NCBI GenBank assembly: GCA_900550445.1
Contig: URSF01000006.1
Coordinates: 13,908-77,907, forward strand
DNA length: 64,000 nt
Origin: an uncultured Rhodospirillaceae bacterium
Lineage (GTDB): Bacteria > Pseudomonadota > Alphaproteobacteria > CAAGCB01 > CAG-977
Reading direction: 5' to 3'
In this document: positions 17,109 through 26,710 of the stretch, piece after piece
Numbering within the stretch: the stretch's first letter is position 1
How the letters are laid out: each line of letters starts with the position of its first letter
Translations under genes and position numbers: made by a program
Notes under the pieces: generated by a model
What the model was told of the DNA's origin: nothing
The model's input: only the letters and a program-made list of their open reading frames with translations
Database searches by the model: none

Positions 17109-17982
17109 ATAATGCAATATCCGCGTTATCAATCAAATACTTTGTCATGCTGCCCAAAATCCAGCGGCGCATGGTGCTTTGCGTAAACGCCCCCGTAACC
17201 AGCAGATCAAAACGTCCGCAGGCCTGACGGACAATTTCCGCCCCTTTGGTCGAAACAGAATCCGTTTCAGGTATTTTGACAATTTCCGATTTAATGCCAT
17301 GCCAGGCCAAACGTCTGGCTAAAGCGCGTGAATCCGCCCATGTTTCATTGGGCAAATCGGTTTCCAAAATAACGACTTCTTCCGCCCGGGTTAAAAACGG
17401 CATGGCCAAAGTAACGGCTTTTGCCGCTTCTTCAGTAGCGTCCCAGGCAATCATGATCCGGTTACCGACGGATTCCGGCGCTTCACGCGGCGCAATTAAA
17501 ATCGCAGATCCGCTTTCCATCAGTGCGGCATTTAAAACCGCCAGCGTATCTCTGGCTGTCGGAGACGATAATTCCGGACGAGCCAACACCGTTAAATCCG
17601 ACACGCGTGAACACCAGGCGATAACCTCGTCTTCGCAGCCGAAAATTTCGCGAAACTGCGCCGTAATTTCTTTTAATTCCGCCTGCGGCTCCGTTTTCGG
17701 CAACAAACCGTGTTCTTCCACAAATTTTTCAAAAATCACGCGCATTTCGTCCGCGTTCGCGGCAAAAGCCTTTTCTTCTGCCTGAACAACGTCATTGACG
17801 ACAAATCCCGCCATATCCGCACTGACAACGGGAACAGGCAGAATGCATGACGGTTCCAGATGCACATGAAAAACGTCCAGATGACCGTTGAACTTCTTTG
17901 CCGTCAAAAGCGCCGTTTGCAAAACGGATTCCGACGTCTGCGCAGCATCAAGCTGAACCAGAATATTTTTAAAAGCATTCAT
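17095..17982 (-). CDS. Two-domain universal stress protein
   Basis: A 295-residue protein with two tandem Usp folds, about residues 1-150 and 155-295. The first begins KNILVQLDAA, the second NRIMIAWDATEEAAKAV. The ATP-binding G-x2-G-x9-G(S/T) region in the second copy looks degenerate: the C-terminus reads LLVTGAFTQSTMRRWILGSMTKYLID, with the related G..G-S-M-T pattern retained. Usp proteins accumulate under stasis or low oxygen. GGGGGA precedes the ATG. It is the last gene of a tight minus-strand unit starting with the CDF gene, 16 bases after the kinase fusion gene. Confidence 0.85.
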   Translation of the reverse strand: MNAFKNILVQLDAAQTSESVLQTALLTAKKFNGHLDVFHVHLEPSCILPVPVVSADMAGFVVNDVVQAEEKAFAANADEMRVIFEKFVEEHGLLPKTEPQAELKEITAQFREIFGCEDEVIAWCSRVSDLTVLARPELSSPTARDTLAVLNAALMESGSAILIAPREAPESVGNRIMIAWDATEEAAKAVTLAMPFLTRAEEVVILETDLPNETWADSRALARRLAWHGIKSEIVKIPETDSVSTKGAEIVRQACGRFDLLVTGAFTQSTMRRWILGSMTKYLIDNADIALFMTH

Positions 17983-17998
17983 TGTTTTCCCCCATTCA

Positions 17999-19564
17999 TT
18001 AATCCCGACCGGACAAAATCGTCCGCACGCGCGTCAATGTTGCCATACGGTCGCCGGACGTATCGATTTTATCCCACGTCACCGGTCCGACATTAATGTC
18101 CAGCTGCCGCCTTAATTCTTCAGCCGTTTTAACGTCTGACGGATTGCGCTTGCGCGATGCGACGCGTTCTATTCTGATTTCCAGAGGCGCGTCAACCCAC
18201 AGCCCTTGAAAATCAACGTTCATTTCACGGGCGGTTTCTTCAATCGCGCGGCGCTGGCGCTCTTCATGAAACAAAGCGTCGGCAACAACGGACTGACCGG
18301 CGCTTAACAGACGACGACATTCGTCGCACAGCAGATCAAAGACCTTATTTTCCAATTCCGGCGTATATTCCGCGGGATCCAGATGTTCTTCCAATCCCGT
18401 ATTCAGCAGATTTTTACGCAAAACGTCATCGCGCAAAATAACCGCACCGGGCGGATTGCCGATAAACGGCGCGGATTCACGGGCAATTCGTGATTTCCCA
18501 CTGCCCGACAAACCGCCGCAAGCAACCAGAACCGGTTTGGGCTGATCCAGAAAACGTTTGGAAATAACAAGCTGTTCATAGGCTCTGTTAGCCATCAGAT
18601 CAGCTTCGCGTTTATCCTTTATTTCCGCGGAACGCTGCGCGAAAACATACGCGTTGACCGCCGCCCGGCATGACAAAAACAACGGCAGAACGGGAATACC
18701 TTCCCAATCCGCCGACAAGGCCATGTAATGATTGAACAAAATGCTGGCCAGCCGGCGCTGTCCTTTGCTTTCCATATCAACCAGCAGAAAAGCAAAATCG
18801 TACAGCGTATCAATCTGCGTCAGATCATCGTAAAATTCGATCGGGTTCAATGGCACAACGCGCCCGTTCCACATTGCCAGATTACGCAGGGTCAGATCCC
18901 CGTGGCACCAGCGGATTTTGCCGTCCGCCTGTCTTTTCAACAGCAATTCCCTATTTTTTTCCAGTGCGTCCAGCTGCGCTTTTTCCAAAGCGTCCACATC
19001 TTCGCCGTCAAAAATATCGGGCACAAAACAGCGGATCATCGCATTGTTTTCATAAATCCGCCCTCTGATGATATCGACCGGATTTCGGGTTGTAATGATT
19101 TCGGCGTTTTGATGCAGTTCAAAAATCTTTTCCGCCGTATCCATCATTTCAAAGCGGTCCAATTCCCCTCTGTCCACCATGTTGTCAAACAGCAGGTTTT
19201 CTTCAAATTCATGCGCCACAAGCAGATAGTCAATAACTTCCGCGTTTTTATCCGGACAGGCCGAACGAATGAAGATCCTGCTTTTTTTATCAATTACGAC
19301 CTCTTCGACGCCGAAACACAGCCCCGGCGCGAAACGGTTGCAGATGTCCAACTCTTTTTGACAGGCGGCCAGACGTTTTTCCGGCGTCGAATAATCGACA
19401 TACGGATACTTTACGCCGCGTTTAAGCTTATAAGCCTTTTCCCCCGTTAAAAAAACGTCCGAAATGTTCGTTTCTTTAACCGTTATTTTCTGCGACGATT
19501 TCAGACCGAAAGCTTCCGGTGAAGACAACGCGGCAATCAACGCGGATTGATCATCAATCAGCAT
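17999..19564 (-). CDS. APH-like kinase fused to P-loop ATPase/kinase domain
   Basis: A 521-residue two-domain protein. The N-terminal part (about 1-330) is an APH-like module (COG2187 type): AYKLKRGVKYPYVDYST near 42, WCHGDLTLRNLAM near 219 as the catalytic HGDxxxxN loop, and IEFYDDLTQIDTLYD near 241. The C-terminal part (about 335-521) is an AAA_33-type kinase with P-loop ACGGLSGSGKSRIAR near 342. The same architecture is known in Mycobacterium tuberculosis (Rv2004c), next to a universal stress protein, as here. Substrates are unknown. AAAGGAG precedes the ATG. It lies 20 bases after guaC and 16 before the Usp gene. Confidence 0.85.
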   Translation of the reverse strand: MLIDDQSALIAALSSPEAFGLKSSQKITVKETNISDVFLTGEKAYKLKRGVKYPYVDYSTPEKRLAACQKELDICNRFAPGLCFGVEEVVIDKKSRIFIRSACPDKNAEVIDYLLVAHEFEENLLFDNMVDRGELDRFEMMDTAEKIFELHQNAEIITTRNPVDIIRGRIYENNAMIRCFVPDIFDGEDVDALEKAQLDALEKNRELLLKRQADGKIRWCHGDLTLRNLAMWNGRVVPLNPIEFYDDLTQIDTLYDFAFLLVDMESKGQRRLASILFNHYMALSADWEGIPVLPLFLSCRAAVNAYVFAQRSAEIKDKREADLMANRAYEQLVISKRFLDQPKPVLVACGGLSGSGKSRIARESAPFIGNPPGAVILRDDVLRKNLLNTGLEEHLDPAEYTPELENKVFDLLCDECRRLLSAGQSVVADALFHEERQRRAIEETAREMNVDFQGLWVDAPLEIRIERVASRKRNPSDVKTAEELRRQLDINVGPVTWDKIDTSGDRMATLTRVRTILSGRD

Positions 19565-19584
19565 AATGCGGGTCTCCTTTTGAA

Positions 19585-20676
19585 TTATTCCGGCTTATGC
19601 GACGGGTTGACGTTGCGCAGGTTCTGCGGCTGGCTGGCCAAAGAAGAATTAAACTGCTGCGTAACGCGGACGAAAGTCGTGCGTTTGCTTAATTCTTTCA
19701 GCGTTACGGCGCCGACATAAGTGCATGTCGAACGCACGCCGCCCAGAATTTCCTTCACCGTGTTTTCCAAAGCGCCCTTGTATTCCACCAAAACGGTACG
19801 CCCTTCGCTGGCGCGGTAATCCGCCACGCCGCCGGAATATTTTTCCATGGCCGTATCCGAACTCATACCGTAAAAACGGCGGTATTTTTTGCCTGTGTCT
19901 TCGTCAACGACCAGATCACCGCCGGATTCGTCATGACCGGCAAACATGCCGCCCAGCATGACAAAATCCGCTCCGGCGCCGAAAGCTTTGGATACATCGC
20001 CCGGACACGTGCAGCCGCCGTCGCCGATAATCAGCCCGCCCAGCCCGTGCGCCGCGTCCGCACATTCGATAATCGCGGATAACTGCGGATAACCGACCCC
20101 GGTCTGAATACGCGTTGTGCAAACAGATCCCGGACCGATGCCGACCTTGACGATATCCGCCCCGGACAAAATCAGCTCTTCGGTCATTTCACCGGTCACA
20201 ACGTTGCCGGCAATGATTGTCATATCGGGGAAATTTTCGCGGACTCTGCGCACATATTCGACGAAATGCTGAGAATACCCGTTCGCCACGTCAATACAGA
20301 TAAACTGGATCGCGGGATTTTCCTTGCAGATTCTGAACAGGCGTTCGTAATCTTTGTCCGACGTGCCCGAAGTAATCGCCAAATACTTATAATCTTCCGC
20401 CGGGCATTTGGCGTTAAATGCGTTCCATTCTTCTTTCGTATAGTGTTTCTGAATACACGTAAACATATGAAACTGCTTTAAAACGTCAAAGACTTCAAAA
20501 CGGCCGACCGTATCCATGTTCGCCGCCATGATCGGCACGCCAGTCCACGTTTTTTTTGAATTTCTGAATGTAAAGGTTCTGTTCAAATCGACTTCCGAAC
20601 GCGACCGCAGAGTACTGCGTTTCGGACGGAACAGCACGTCTTTAAAATCCAGTTTCATATCTTCTTCAATTCTCAT
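19585..20676 (-). CDS. guaC: GMP reductase
   Basis: NADPH-dependent GMP reductase, converting GMP to IMP plus ammonia for purine interconversion. At 363 residues it lacks the CBS pair of IMP dehydrogenase. The catalytic loop VGIGPGSVCTTRIQTGVGYPQ is near residues 175-195 with the thioimidate cysteine. GDGGCTCPGDVSKAFGAGADFVMLGGMFAGHDE near 217 and FYGMSSDTAMEKYSGG near 263 are diagnostic for GuaC over GuaB. AAGGAGAATGAA precedes the ATG. It sits between a CDF exporter (26 bases) and the APH/P-loop fusion (20 bases) on the same strand. Confidence 0.93.
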   Translation of the reverse strand: MRIEEDMKLDFKDVLFRPKRSTLRSRSEVDLNRTFTFRNSKKTWTGVPIMAANMDTVGRFEVFDVLKQFHMFTCIQKHYTKEEWNAFNAKCPAEDYKYLAITSGTSDKDYERLFRICKENPAIQFICIDVANGYSQHFVEYVRRVRENFPDMTIIAGNVVTGEMTEELILSGADIVKVGIGPGSVCTTRIQTGVGYPQLSAIIECADAAHGLGGLIIGDGGCTCPGDVSKAFGAGADFVMLGGMFAGHDESGGDLVVDEDTGKKYRRFYGMSSDTAMEKYSGGVADYRASEGRTVLVEYKGALENTVKEILGGVRSTCTYVGAVTLKELSKRTTFVRVTQQFNSSLASQPQNLRNVNPSHKPE

Positions 20677-20702
20677 TTCATTCTCCTTAATCGAATGCAG
20701 GG

Positions 20703-21617
20703 TCAGGGTTTTTCATAACACCACTGCGGGTGATTTTCATATAATCCGGCGGGATCCTGATGAATAATGATCTCCGCATTGGGAAAAGCCTGTTTCAGGC
20801 CTTCTTCGACATGATCGGCGACAGCGTGCGCTTTGGCCAAAGTAAACATGGGATTCAGCTCCAGATGCAACTGAATAAACCATTGTGTTCCCGACGAACG
20901 GGTGCGCAGATCATGCAGCCCGGAAACATCGGGAGATTTCAAGACAATATCGGCAATTTTCTGTTTTTCTTCCGCCGGCAGTTCTGCGTCGATCAGCTGA
21001 GCCAGCGCTTCTTTTAAAACGCGACGGACGCAAATAATCAGATACAAAGCGATCAGCAGCGCGAAAATCGGATCGGCATAGCGGAAATTGAAATAAGATC
21101 CGATAAACAAAGAAAGAATAACGCTTAAATTCATCATGACGTCGCCGGCATAATGGGTATAGTCGGCGGTAATGGCCACGGATTTTGTTTTTTTAACGAC
21201 ATAACGCTGAAAAGAAACCAGCAGCAGCGTTAAAACAATGGAAATTCCCATCGCCCCCATACCGATGCCGACATGACTGATGATTCTGGGGTGCAGGATA
21301 TACTGAATACTTTGGAAAATCAGCAAAGCGGCGGAACCGGCGATAAAGGCCGCCTGCCCCAAAGATGCCAGCGATTCGATTTTTCCGTGCCCGAAGCGGT
21401 GTCCGCTGTCCGCCGGCGCCAAAGACTGTCGGACGGCCCATAAATTTAAAAAAGAAGCCCCCGCGTCCAAAGTCGAATCAATCAGGCTGGACAACAGCGC
21501 CACGGAATCCGTCATTATCAGGGCGAACAGCTTCACCCCGATCAGGATCAAAGCCGTGCCGACCGAGGCGGCCGCCGCGGTTTTCATCAGAAACGCCGAA
21601 GATTTTACTTCAGACAC
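20703..21617 (-). CDS. Cation diffusion facilitator (FieF-like)
   Basis: A 304-residue CDF metal/proton antiporter of the inner membrane, with about six helices and a C-terminal cytoplasmic metal-sensing domain. The transport-site motifs are SLIDSTLDAGASF near residue 42 (D-x3-D) and TADYTHYAGDVMMNLSV near 148 (H/D-x3-D), which resembles the FieF/YiiP zinc-iron pattern. The C-terminal HLRTRSSG and QLHLELNP fit the dimerisation domain. The start is GTG at 21617 with AAAGGA upstream. It is the first gene of a four-gene minus-strand unit with guaC, the kinase fusion and usp. Metal unknown. Confidence 0.9.
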   Translation of the reverse strand: MSEVKSSAFLMKTAAAASVGTALILIGVKLFALIMTDSVALLSSLIDSTLDAGASFLNLWAVRQSLAPADSGHRFGHGKIESLASLGQAAFIAGSAALLIFQSIQYILHPRIISHVGIGMGAMGISIVLTLLLVSFQRYVVKKTKSVAITADYTHYAGDVMMNLSVILSLFIGSYFNFRYADPIFALLIALYLIICVRRVLKEALAQLIDAELPAEEKQKIADIVLKSPDVSGLHDLRTRSSGTQWFIQLHLELNPMFTLAKAHAVADHVEEGLKQAFPNAEIIIHQDPAGLYENHPQWCYEKP

Positions 21618-21786
21618 GACGCAGATGTCCTTTGTTAAAAAAACGTTAAAAGCGACTTACTATAACAAACATATTTGTTTTATGGAAACAATAAATCCGA
21701 AAAAAAGTCTTTTTAATAGCTTGCCTGAAAGGCTTCGGCATTTTATTTTATACAGCGGACAAATTAAAACTAATGGCAGAAAGAAA

Positions 21787-22752
21787 ATGGCTAATCCATA
21801 TACTCTTTTAGGTGTTTCAAAAAGTGCTTCTCAGGAAGAAATAAAACAGGCTTACCGGAAACTGGCGCGCAAAATGCACCCGGACTTGAATCCGAACGAC
21901 CCGAAAGCGGAAGATAAATTTAAAGAAATATCAAGCGCTTATGACATTCTTTCGGATCCGGAAAAAAGAAAACGCTATGACGCCGGCGAAATAGACGAAA
22001 ACGGCAAAGAACGTCCCGGATTCGGATTTGGATACGGCAGCGGCGGCCCTTATCAGAATCAGGGTGCCGGTTTTGAAGGCTTTAATTTTGATTTCGGCGC
22101 GGCGCAGGGGGCCGGCAAAAAACGTTCCGGTTTTGACTTTTTCAGCGAAATGTTCGGCGGCGCGGCGGCCGAAGGCGGCGAAGACATTTTTTCCAATCTG
22201 CGGCGCCGGTCGCGCAAAATGCAAGGAGAAAATGTCAATTATGACCTGCCCGTTTCGTTTCTGGACGCCGCATTGGGCAAAGAAAAAGAAATCGCCCTGC
22301 CGAACGGCAAAGTCTTAAACGTCAAGATCCCGGCGGGCACGGCCGACAAAACCGTCCTGCGGTTAAAAGGACAGGGCGCCCCCGGTATCGGCGGCGGACC
22401 GAACGGAGACGCTTTAATCCGGATTCTGGTACAGGCGCACCCCTATTTCACACGATCGGACAATGACGTTTTGCTGGACGTTCCCATTACACTGAAAGAA
22501 GCCGTTTTAGGAGCGAAAGTAACCATTCCGACACTGGAAGGAAAAGTCGCACTGACCGTTCCGCCTTATTCCAACACGGGTTCTGTTCTGCGTCTGCGCG
22601 GCAAAGGCATAAAAACAAAAAACACAACCGGCGATCTGCTGGTCAAGCTGCAGATTGTTCTGCCTGACAAGCCGGACGGCGAATTGACGCGGTTCATGCA
22701 GGAATGGACGCCGGCCGCGGCCGATCCGCGCGCGAAAGCGGGACTGAACTAA
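21787..22752 (+). CDS. DnaJ/CbpA-type J-domain co-chaperone
   Basis: A 321-residue type II J-protein. The J domain occupies residues 1-70 with the HPD tripeptide in KMHPDLNP. A glycine/phenylalanine-rich linker (about 75-145) follows, then two beta-barrel client-binding domains; there is no CxxCxGxG zinc centre, so it is CbpA-like and not canonical DnaJ. It would stimulate DnaK ATPase. I placed the start at ATG 21787 (MANPYTLLGV), the normal beginning of the J domain, although the frame is open further upstream; an AT-rich extension to 21682 has no family match. The ribosome site is weak. Confidence 0.87.
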   Translation: MANPYTLLGVSKSASQEEIKQAYRKLARKMHPDLNPNDPKAEDKFKEISSAYDILSDPEKRKRYDAGEIDENGKERPGFGFGYGSGGPYQNQGAGFEGFNFDFGAAQGAGKKRSGFDFFSEMFGGAAAEGGEDIFSNLRRRSRKMQGENVNYDLPVSFLDAALGKEKEIALPNGKVLNVKIPAGTADKTVLRLKGQGAPGIGGGPNGDALIRILVQAHPYFTRSDNDVLLDVPITLKEAVLGAKVTIPTLEGKVALTVPPYSNTGSVLRLRGKGIKTKNTTGDLLVKLQIVLPDKPDGELTRFMQEWTPAAADPRAKAGLN

Positions 22753-22781
22753 AAAAAACAATCAACTGACTGATTAACGGC

Positions 22782-22808
22782 AAAAAGACTTTGAAATGTC
22801 CTTTTTTT
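22782..22808 (+). terminator. Likely terminator after the J-domain gene
   Basis: AAAAAGAC pairs with GTC(C)TTTTT with one bulged base across an eight-base loop and leads into seven T's. It lies 30 bases past the stop and before fabI. Confidence 0.5.
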
Positions 22809-22856
22809 GTGTTATCCCTCATTTAAAAATACTTTAAACTTTCAGAGAGGTTTTTC

Positions 22857-23696
22857 ATGACGACAGGTTTGATGGAAGGCAAAAAAGGACTGATTCTGGG
22901 ACTGGCAAACGATAAATCAATTGCCTGGGGAATAGCTTCCGAACTGCATAAACACGGTGCGAAACTGGCTTTTACTTATCAGGGAGAAGCGCTGGAAAAA
23001 CGTGTTCGTCCGCTGGCGGCCTCTTTGGGGGAAAATCTGGTGCTGCCCTGCGACGTGACCAAAGAAGAAACGCTGGACGCGCTGTTCGATTCTCTGGAAA
23101 AAGAATGGGGAACGATTGATTTTGTCGTTCATGCCGTCGCTTTTTCGGATAAAAACGAATTAAAGGGACGCTATTGCGACACGACGTTGGCAAATTTCTT
23201 AAACACCATGCATATTTCATGTTATTCGTTCACGGACATCTGCCGGCGCGCGGCAAAAATCACAAATCCGGGCGGCAGCTTTGTCACGATGACGTATTAC
23301 GGCGCTGAAAAAGTACTGCCGAACTACAACGTTATGGGTGTTGCAAAAGCCGCTTTGGAAGCTTCTGTCAGATATCTGGCCCGCGATTTGGGATCTCAGG
23401 GTATCCGCGTTAACGCCGTTTCCGCAGGCCCCATTAAAACGCTGGCGGCGTCGGGCGTCGGCGATTTCCGCCTGATCTTAAACTGGAATGAATACAGTTC
23501 TCCGCTGCACCGAAACGTCACGCAGGACGAAGTCGGCAAAAGCACCGTTTATCTGCTCAGCGATTTGGCCAGCGGCGTGACCGGCGAAGTCATGCATGTC
23601 GATTCGGGATACAATACCATCGGCATGATGAATCCCGAATACGCTCATGAAATATCGGAACTGTTGGCTTCATTTCCGAAAAAAAGCGCTGAATAA
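22857..23696 (+). CDS. fabI: Enoyl-ACP reductase (NADH)
   Basis: Final reductase of the fatty acid elongation cycle, a 279-residue atypical short-chain dehydrogenase. The nucleotide motif is GLANDKSIAWGIA near residues 15-27, the catalytic pair is in YNVMGVAKAAL near 158 (Y-x6-K), with the extra FabI tyrosine in TYYGAEK upstream. The C-terminal YNTIGM segment after VTGEVMHVDSG is typical of FabI. AGAGAGG precedes the ATG. It ends three bases before aroC, so both are likely in one transcript with sppA. Confidence 0.95.
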   Translation: MTTGLMEGKKGLILGLANDKSIAWGIASELHKHGAKLAFTYQGEALEKRVRPLAASLGENLVLPCDVTKEETLDALFDSLEKEWGTIDFVVHAVAFSDKNELKGRYCDTTLANFLNTMHISCYSFTDICRRAAKITNPGGSFVTMTYYGAEKVLPNYNVMGVAKAALEASVRYLARDLGSQGIRVNAVSAGPIKTLAASGVGDFRLILNWNEYSSPLHRNVTQDEVGKSTVYLLSDLASGVTGEVMHVDSGYNTIGMMNPEYAHEISELLASFPKKSAE

Positions 23697-23699
23697 ACA

Positions 23700-24788
23700 A
23701 TGACGGGGAACGGCTTCGGCGAAATTTTCCGGTTTACAAGTTTTGGCGAAAGCCACGGAAAGGCGATCGGTTGTATTGTTGAAGGCGTTCCCGCGCAAAT
23801 TCCTTTGGAACCGTCGGATATTCAAACGGCCCTGAATCGCAGAAAGCCGGGACAGTCAAAGTTTACGACACAGCGCAAAGAACCCGATGCGGTTCAAATT
23901 CTGTCCGGCGTATTTAACGGCCTGACAACGGGAACGCCGATCGGTTTACTGATTGAAAATGAAGATTCCCATTCGTCCGATTATTCTGAAATCGCGCAGA
24001 AATTCCGTCCCGGACATGCGGATTTCCCTTATTTTTTGAAATACGGCAACCGTGATTACCGCGGCGGCGGCAGAGCTTCCGCCAGAGAAACGGCTCTGCG
24101 TGTCGCGGCCGGCGCTTTGGCCCGCAAGGTATTAAAGCATTTTTTAAAAACGCCGTTTGATATCACGGCGGGACTGATTCAGATCGGAAACGAAAAAATT
24201 TCCGGCTGGGATTGTACGCAAATCGACAGGAACCCTTTTTTCTGTCCGGACGCCGCCGCCCTGCCCCGCTTTGAACGATTATTGGAACAAGTCAGAAAAA
24301 ATGAAGATTCCGTCGGCGCCGTTATCGAAATCCGCGCGACCGGCTTTCCCGCCGGACTGGGCGAGCCGGTTTATGACAGGCTGGACGCCGATCTGGCAAA
24401 AGCGCTGATGAGTATCAATGCGGTCAAAGGCGTTGAAATCGGCGACGGATTTGCCGCGGCCGCTCTGACCGGCCGTCAAAACGCCGACGAAATGTATGCT
24501 GACAAACAGGCGGCGAACGGCGTCGGTTTTAAAAGCAATCACGCGGGCGGTATTTTGGGCGGTCTGTCAACGGGACAGCCGATTATTGCCCGGATTGCCG
24601 TCAAGCCCACTCCCTCAATCGCCGACACACTGCATACTGTTAACGTCGAAGGGGAAAATACAACAATTCAGACAAAAGGACGGCATGATCCCTGTGTCGG
24701 TATTCGCGCCGTTCCCGTCGCCGAAGCAATGACGGCATGCGTTCTGGCCGATCATCTGCTGCGCCTGCGGGCTCAATATCATCTTTAA
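23700..24788 (+). CDS. aroC: Chorismate synthase
   Basis: Converts EPSP to chorismate using reduced FMN; last shikimate step. 362 residues is the usual length. Signatures are FTSFGESHGKAIGCIVEGVP near residues 11-30, RRKPGQSKFTTQRKEPD near 47, GGGRASARETALRVAAGA near 121, and the C-terminal GRHDPCVGIRAVPVAEAM near 328. It starts three bases after fabI with no strong ribosome site of its own, suggesting coupling, and is followed by sppA after 12 bases. The preceding pathway enzyme, aroA, is at 47.2 kb. Confidence 0.96.
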   Translation: MTGNGFGEIFRFTSFGESHGKAIGCIVEGVPAQIPLEPSDIQTALNRRKPGQSKFTTQRKEPDAVQILSGVFNGLTTGTPIGLLIENEDSHSSDYSEIAQKFRPGHADFPYFLKYGNRDYRGGGRASARETALRVAAGALARKVLKHFLKTPFDITAGLIQIGNEKISGWDCTQIDRNPFFCPDAAALPRFERLLEQVRKNEDSVGAVIEIRATGFPAGLGEPVYDRLDADLAKALMSINAVKGVEIGDGFAAAALTGRQNADEMYADKQAANGVGFKSNHAGGILGGLSTGQPIIARIAVKPTPSIADTLHTVNVEGENTTIQTKGRHDPCVGIRAVPVAEAMTACVLADHLLRLRAQYHL

Positions 24789-24800
24789 AAGAGGAAACAA

Positions 24801-26624
24801 ATGCCTTTATTTCCCGAATTTCCGGCCGTATCCGGCGCTGAAAAACGTCCTGTGGCAAAAAAATCTTTTTTAAAACGTATCGGTCGTTTTTTTATTTTCT
24901 TTTTTTGTTTTGTCGGAATTATTTTTTCTTCGGCCATCGGTTTTCGGGTTTATTCTTTAATGCGCGGCGCGGTTCCTCATGTTTTTCGACCGGGGACAGT
25001 TTTGCGCTTAAATCTGGAAAACGAATTATTTGAAAGCCGGCCGACCGATTTCATCGGTTCGCTGACATTCGGCAATCCTGCGACCGCCGCGGACGTTATC
25101 CTGGGGCTAAACCGTGCGGCGGCAGATCCGAATATTTCGGGATTAGTTGCTTATATGACAAAAATATCCTTGTCTTTGACGCAGATTCAGGAAATCCGTT
25201 CCGCCGTACAGGCGTTTAAAAAAGCCGGCAAAAAAACCGTTTTTTATGCGCCGACGATCGGTGAACTGGGCGGCGGACTGGGTATGTATTATCTGGCGGC
25301 GGCTTTTGATGAAATTCATATCCAGCCGGGCGGAGAAGTCGGACTGGCCGGTATTGCCGTTGAAACGCCGTATTTTAAAAAAGCGCTTTTAAAACTGGGA
25401 ATAAAACCGTCTTTTAACGCCCGATACGAATACAAAACAGGAGCGGATTCTTTAAACGCCGATCAGATGTCCGCGCCCGAAAAAGAAAACCTGACGCAGA
25501 TTTTCAACAATTTTCTGGACGTTATGGCGGCGGATATTGCCAAAGACCGCCCGGCGCTGCAAAACGCAGACGTAAAACAAATTTTAAAAAACGGGCCGTA
25601 TTTCGCCGATCAGGCTTTAGAAATGAAACTGGTTGACAAAGTCGAATATGCCGACGTTCTGGAAGAAGAATTGAAAAAACAAAAGGCGGAAATCGTTGAC
25701 GTTTTGGATTACACGGCGGCGACCCGGCAGGTTGTCAATCATAAAACGCCGGTCATTGCTTATATCCCGGCAGTCGGCATCATTCAGTTCGGCGAATCCC
25801 TTTTTGCCGGAGACGCTTATCGCTCTATTTTGGGCTTTTCTTCTTTCAGCAGCGCCTTACGCGAAGCAGCCGACGATGAATCCGTCAAAGCCATCGTAAT
25901 CCGTCTGGATTCCCCGGGCGGAGGCTACACTTCTTCTGACGCGATGCGCCGCGAAATAGAACATGTTAAAACCGTTTCGCAAAAACCGGTGATATGCAGC
26001 ATGGGATCAACGGCGGCTTCCGGCGGGTATTTTGTTTCTCTGGCTTGCGACAAAGTTTTTGCCGACCCGGCGACATTAACCGGATCCATCGGCGTTTTCG
26101 GCGGAAAGCTGGTTTTTAAGGATCTGCTGGAAAAACTAAATATTACCGTCAGCTCTTTAAAAATGGGCAAAAACGCCGGCCTGTTTTCGATGACGCAGGA
26201 TTTTACGGCAGAACAGCAGAAATTTTTCAACGCTTCCTTAGACCGTGTTTATCAGGACTTTACAAACAAAGTCGCCGCCCGCCGGGGATTTTCGGCAAAA
26301 CAGATCGATGCGCTGGCCCGCGGCAGAGTTTTCACCGGCGATCAGGCGCAGCGCAACGGCCTGATAGACGCGACGGGCGGACTGTCCGACGCGCTGAAAG
26401 ACGCCGCCGAAACAGCCGGACTGCCGGCGTCGGCGCCGACAGTCGAATTTCCCGTCAATCCGACCAGAATAGAAATGCTGATCAGCCTGTTAAATTCGGA
26501 CGCAGCCGTTTACCTGAAAAAAAACGCCGCCCGAAACGGCATTGTTCCGAACATAAAACTGTGGCTGGAACGATTGGTTCAAGGTGATTTCAGATTATTT
26601 TACAACGGATTAAACGCTTTTTAA
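24801..26624 (+). CDS. sppA: Signal peptide peptidase SppA, 67K type
   Basis: A 607-residue inner-membrane serine protease that degrades cleaved signal peptides. One N-terminal transmembrane segment lies near residues 25-50. Two tandem crotonase-like S49 domains follow. The catalytic lysine of the N-terminal domain is in EYKTGADSLNA near 213, and the serine of the C-terminal domain is in STAASGGYFVSLA near 404, the split dyad of 67K SppA. GSIGVFGGKL near 430 is a further family motif. AAGAGGAAAC precedes the ATG. It follows aroC by 12 bases. Confidence 0.93.
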   Translation: MPLFPEFPAVSGAEKRPVAKKSFLKRIGRFFIFFFCFVGIIFSSAIGFRVYSLMRGAVPHVFRPGTVLRLNLENELFESRPTDFIGSLTFGNPATAADVILGLNRAAADPNISGLVAYMTKISLSLTQIQEIRSAVQAFKKAGKKTVFYAPTIGELGGGLGMYYLAAAFDEIHIQPGGEVGLAGIAVETPYFKKALLKLGIKPSFNARYEYKTGADSLNADQMSAPEKENLTQIFNNFLDVMAADIAKDRPALQNADVKQILKNGPYFADQALEMKLVDKVEYADVLEEELKKQKAEIVDVLDYTAATRQVVNHKTPVIAYIPAVGIIQFGESLFAGDAYRSILGFSSFSSALREAADDESVKAIVIRLDSPGGGYTSSDAMRREIEHVKTVSQKPVICSMGSTAASGGYFVSLACDKVFADPATLTGSIGVFGGKLVFKDLLEKLNITVSSLKMGKNAGLFSMTQDFTAEQQKFFNASLDRVYQDFTNKVAARRGFSAKQIDALARGRVFTGDQAQRNGLIDATGGLSDALKDAAETAGLPASAPTVEFPVNPTRIEMLISLLNSDAAVYLKKNAARNGIVPNIKLWLERLVQGDFRLFYNGLNAF

Positions 26625-26710
26625 AAAAATACGGCTTCGATCATTTTTTCATCACGCTTTCGATAATAATCAGGTATGATAAAAAAAAGCTGTTATTTTA
26701 GGAGTTTGGT

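Noticed and set aside
18728..19450. 240-residue plus-strand frame inside the kinase-fusion gene
   Set aside because: Antisense to a gene with clear catalytic motifs; no ribosome site and Phe/Gln/Arg-skewed composition.
21682..21786. N-terminal extension of the J-domain protein
   Set aside because: The frame is open but the J domain normally starts at MANPYTLLGV; the extension is AT-rich without family support.
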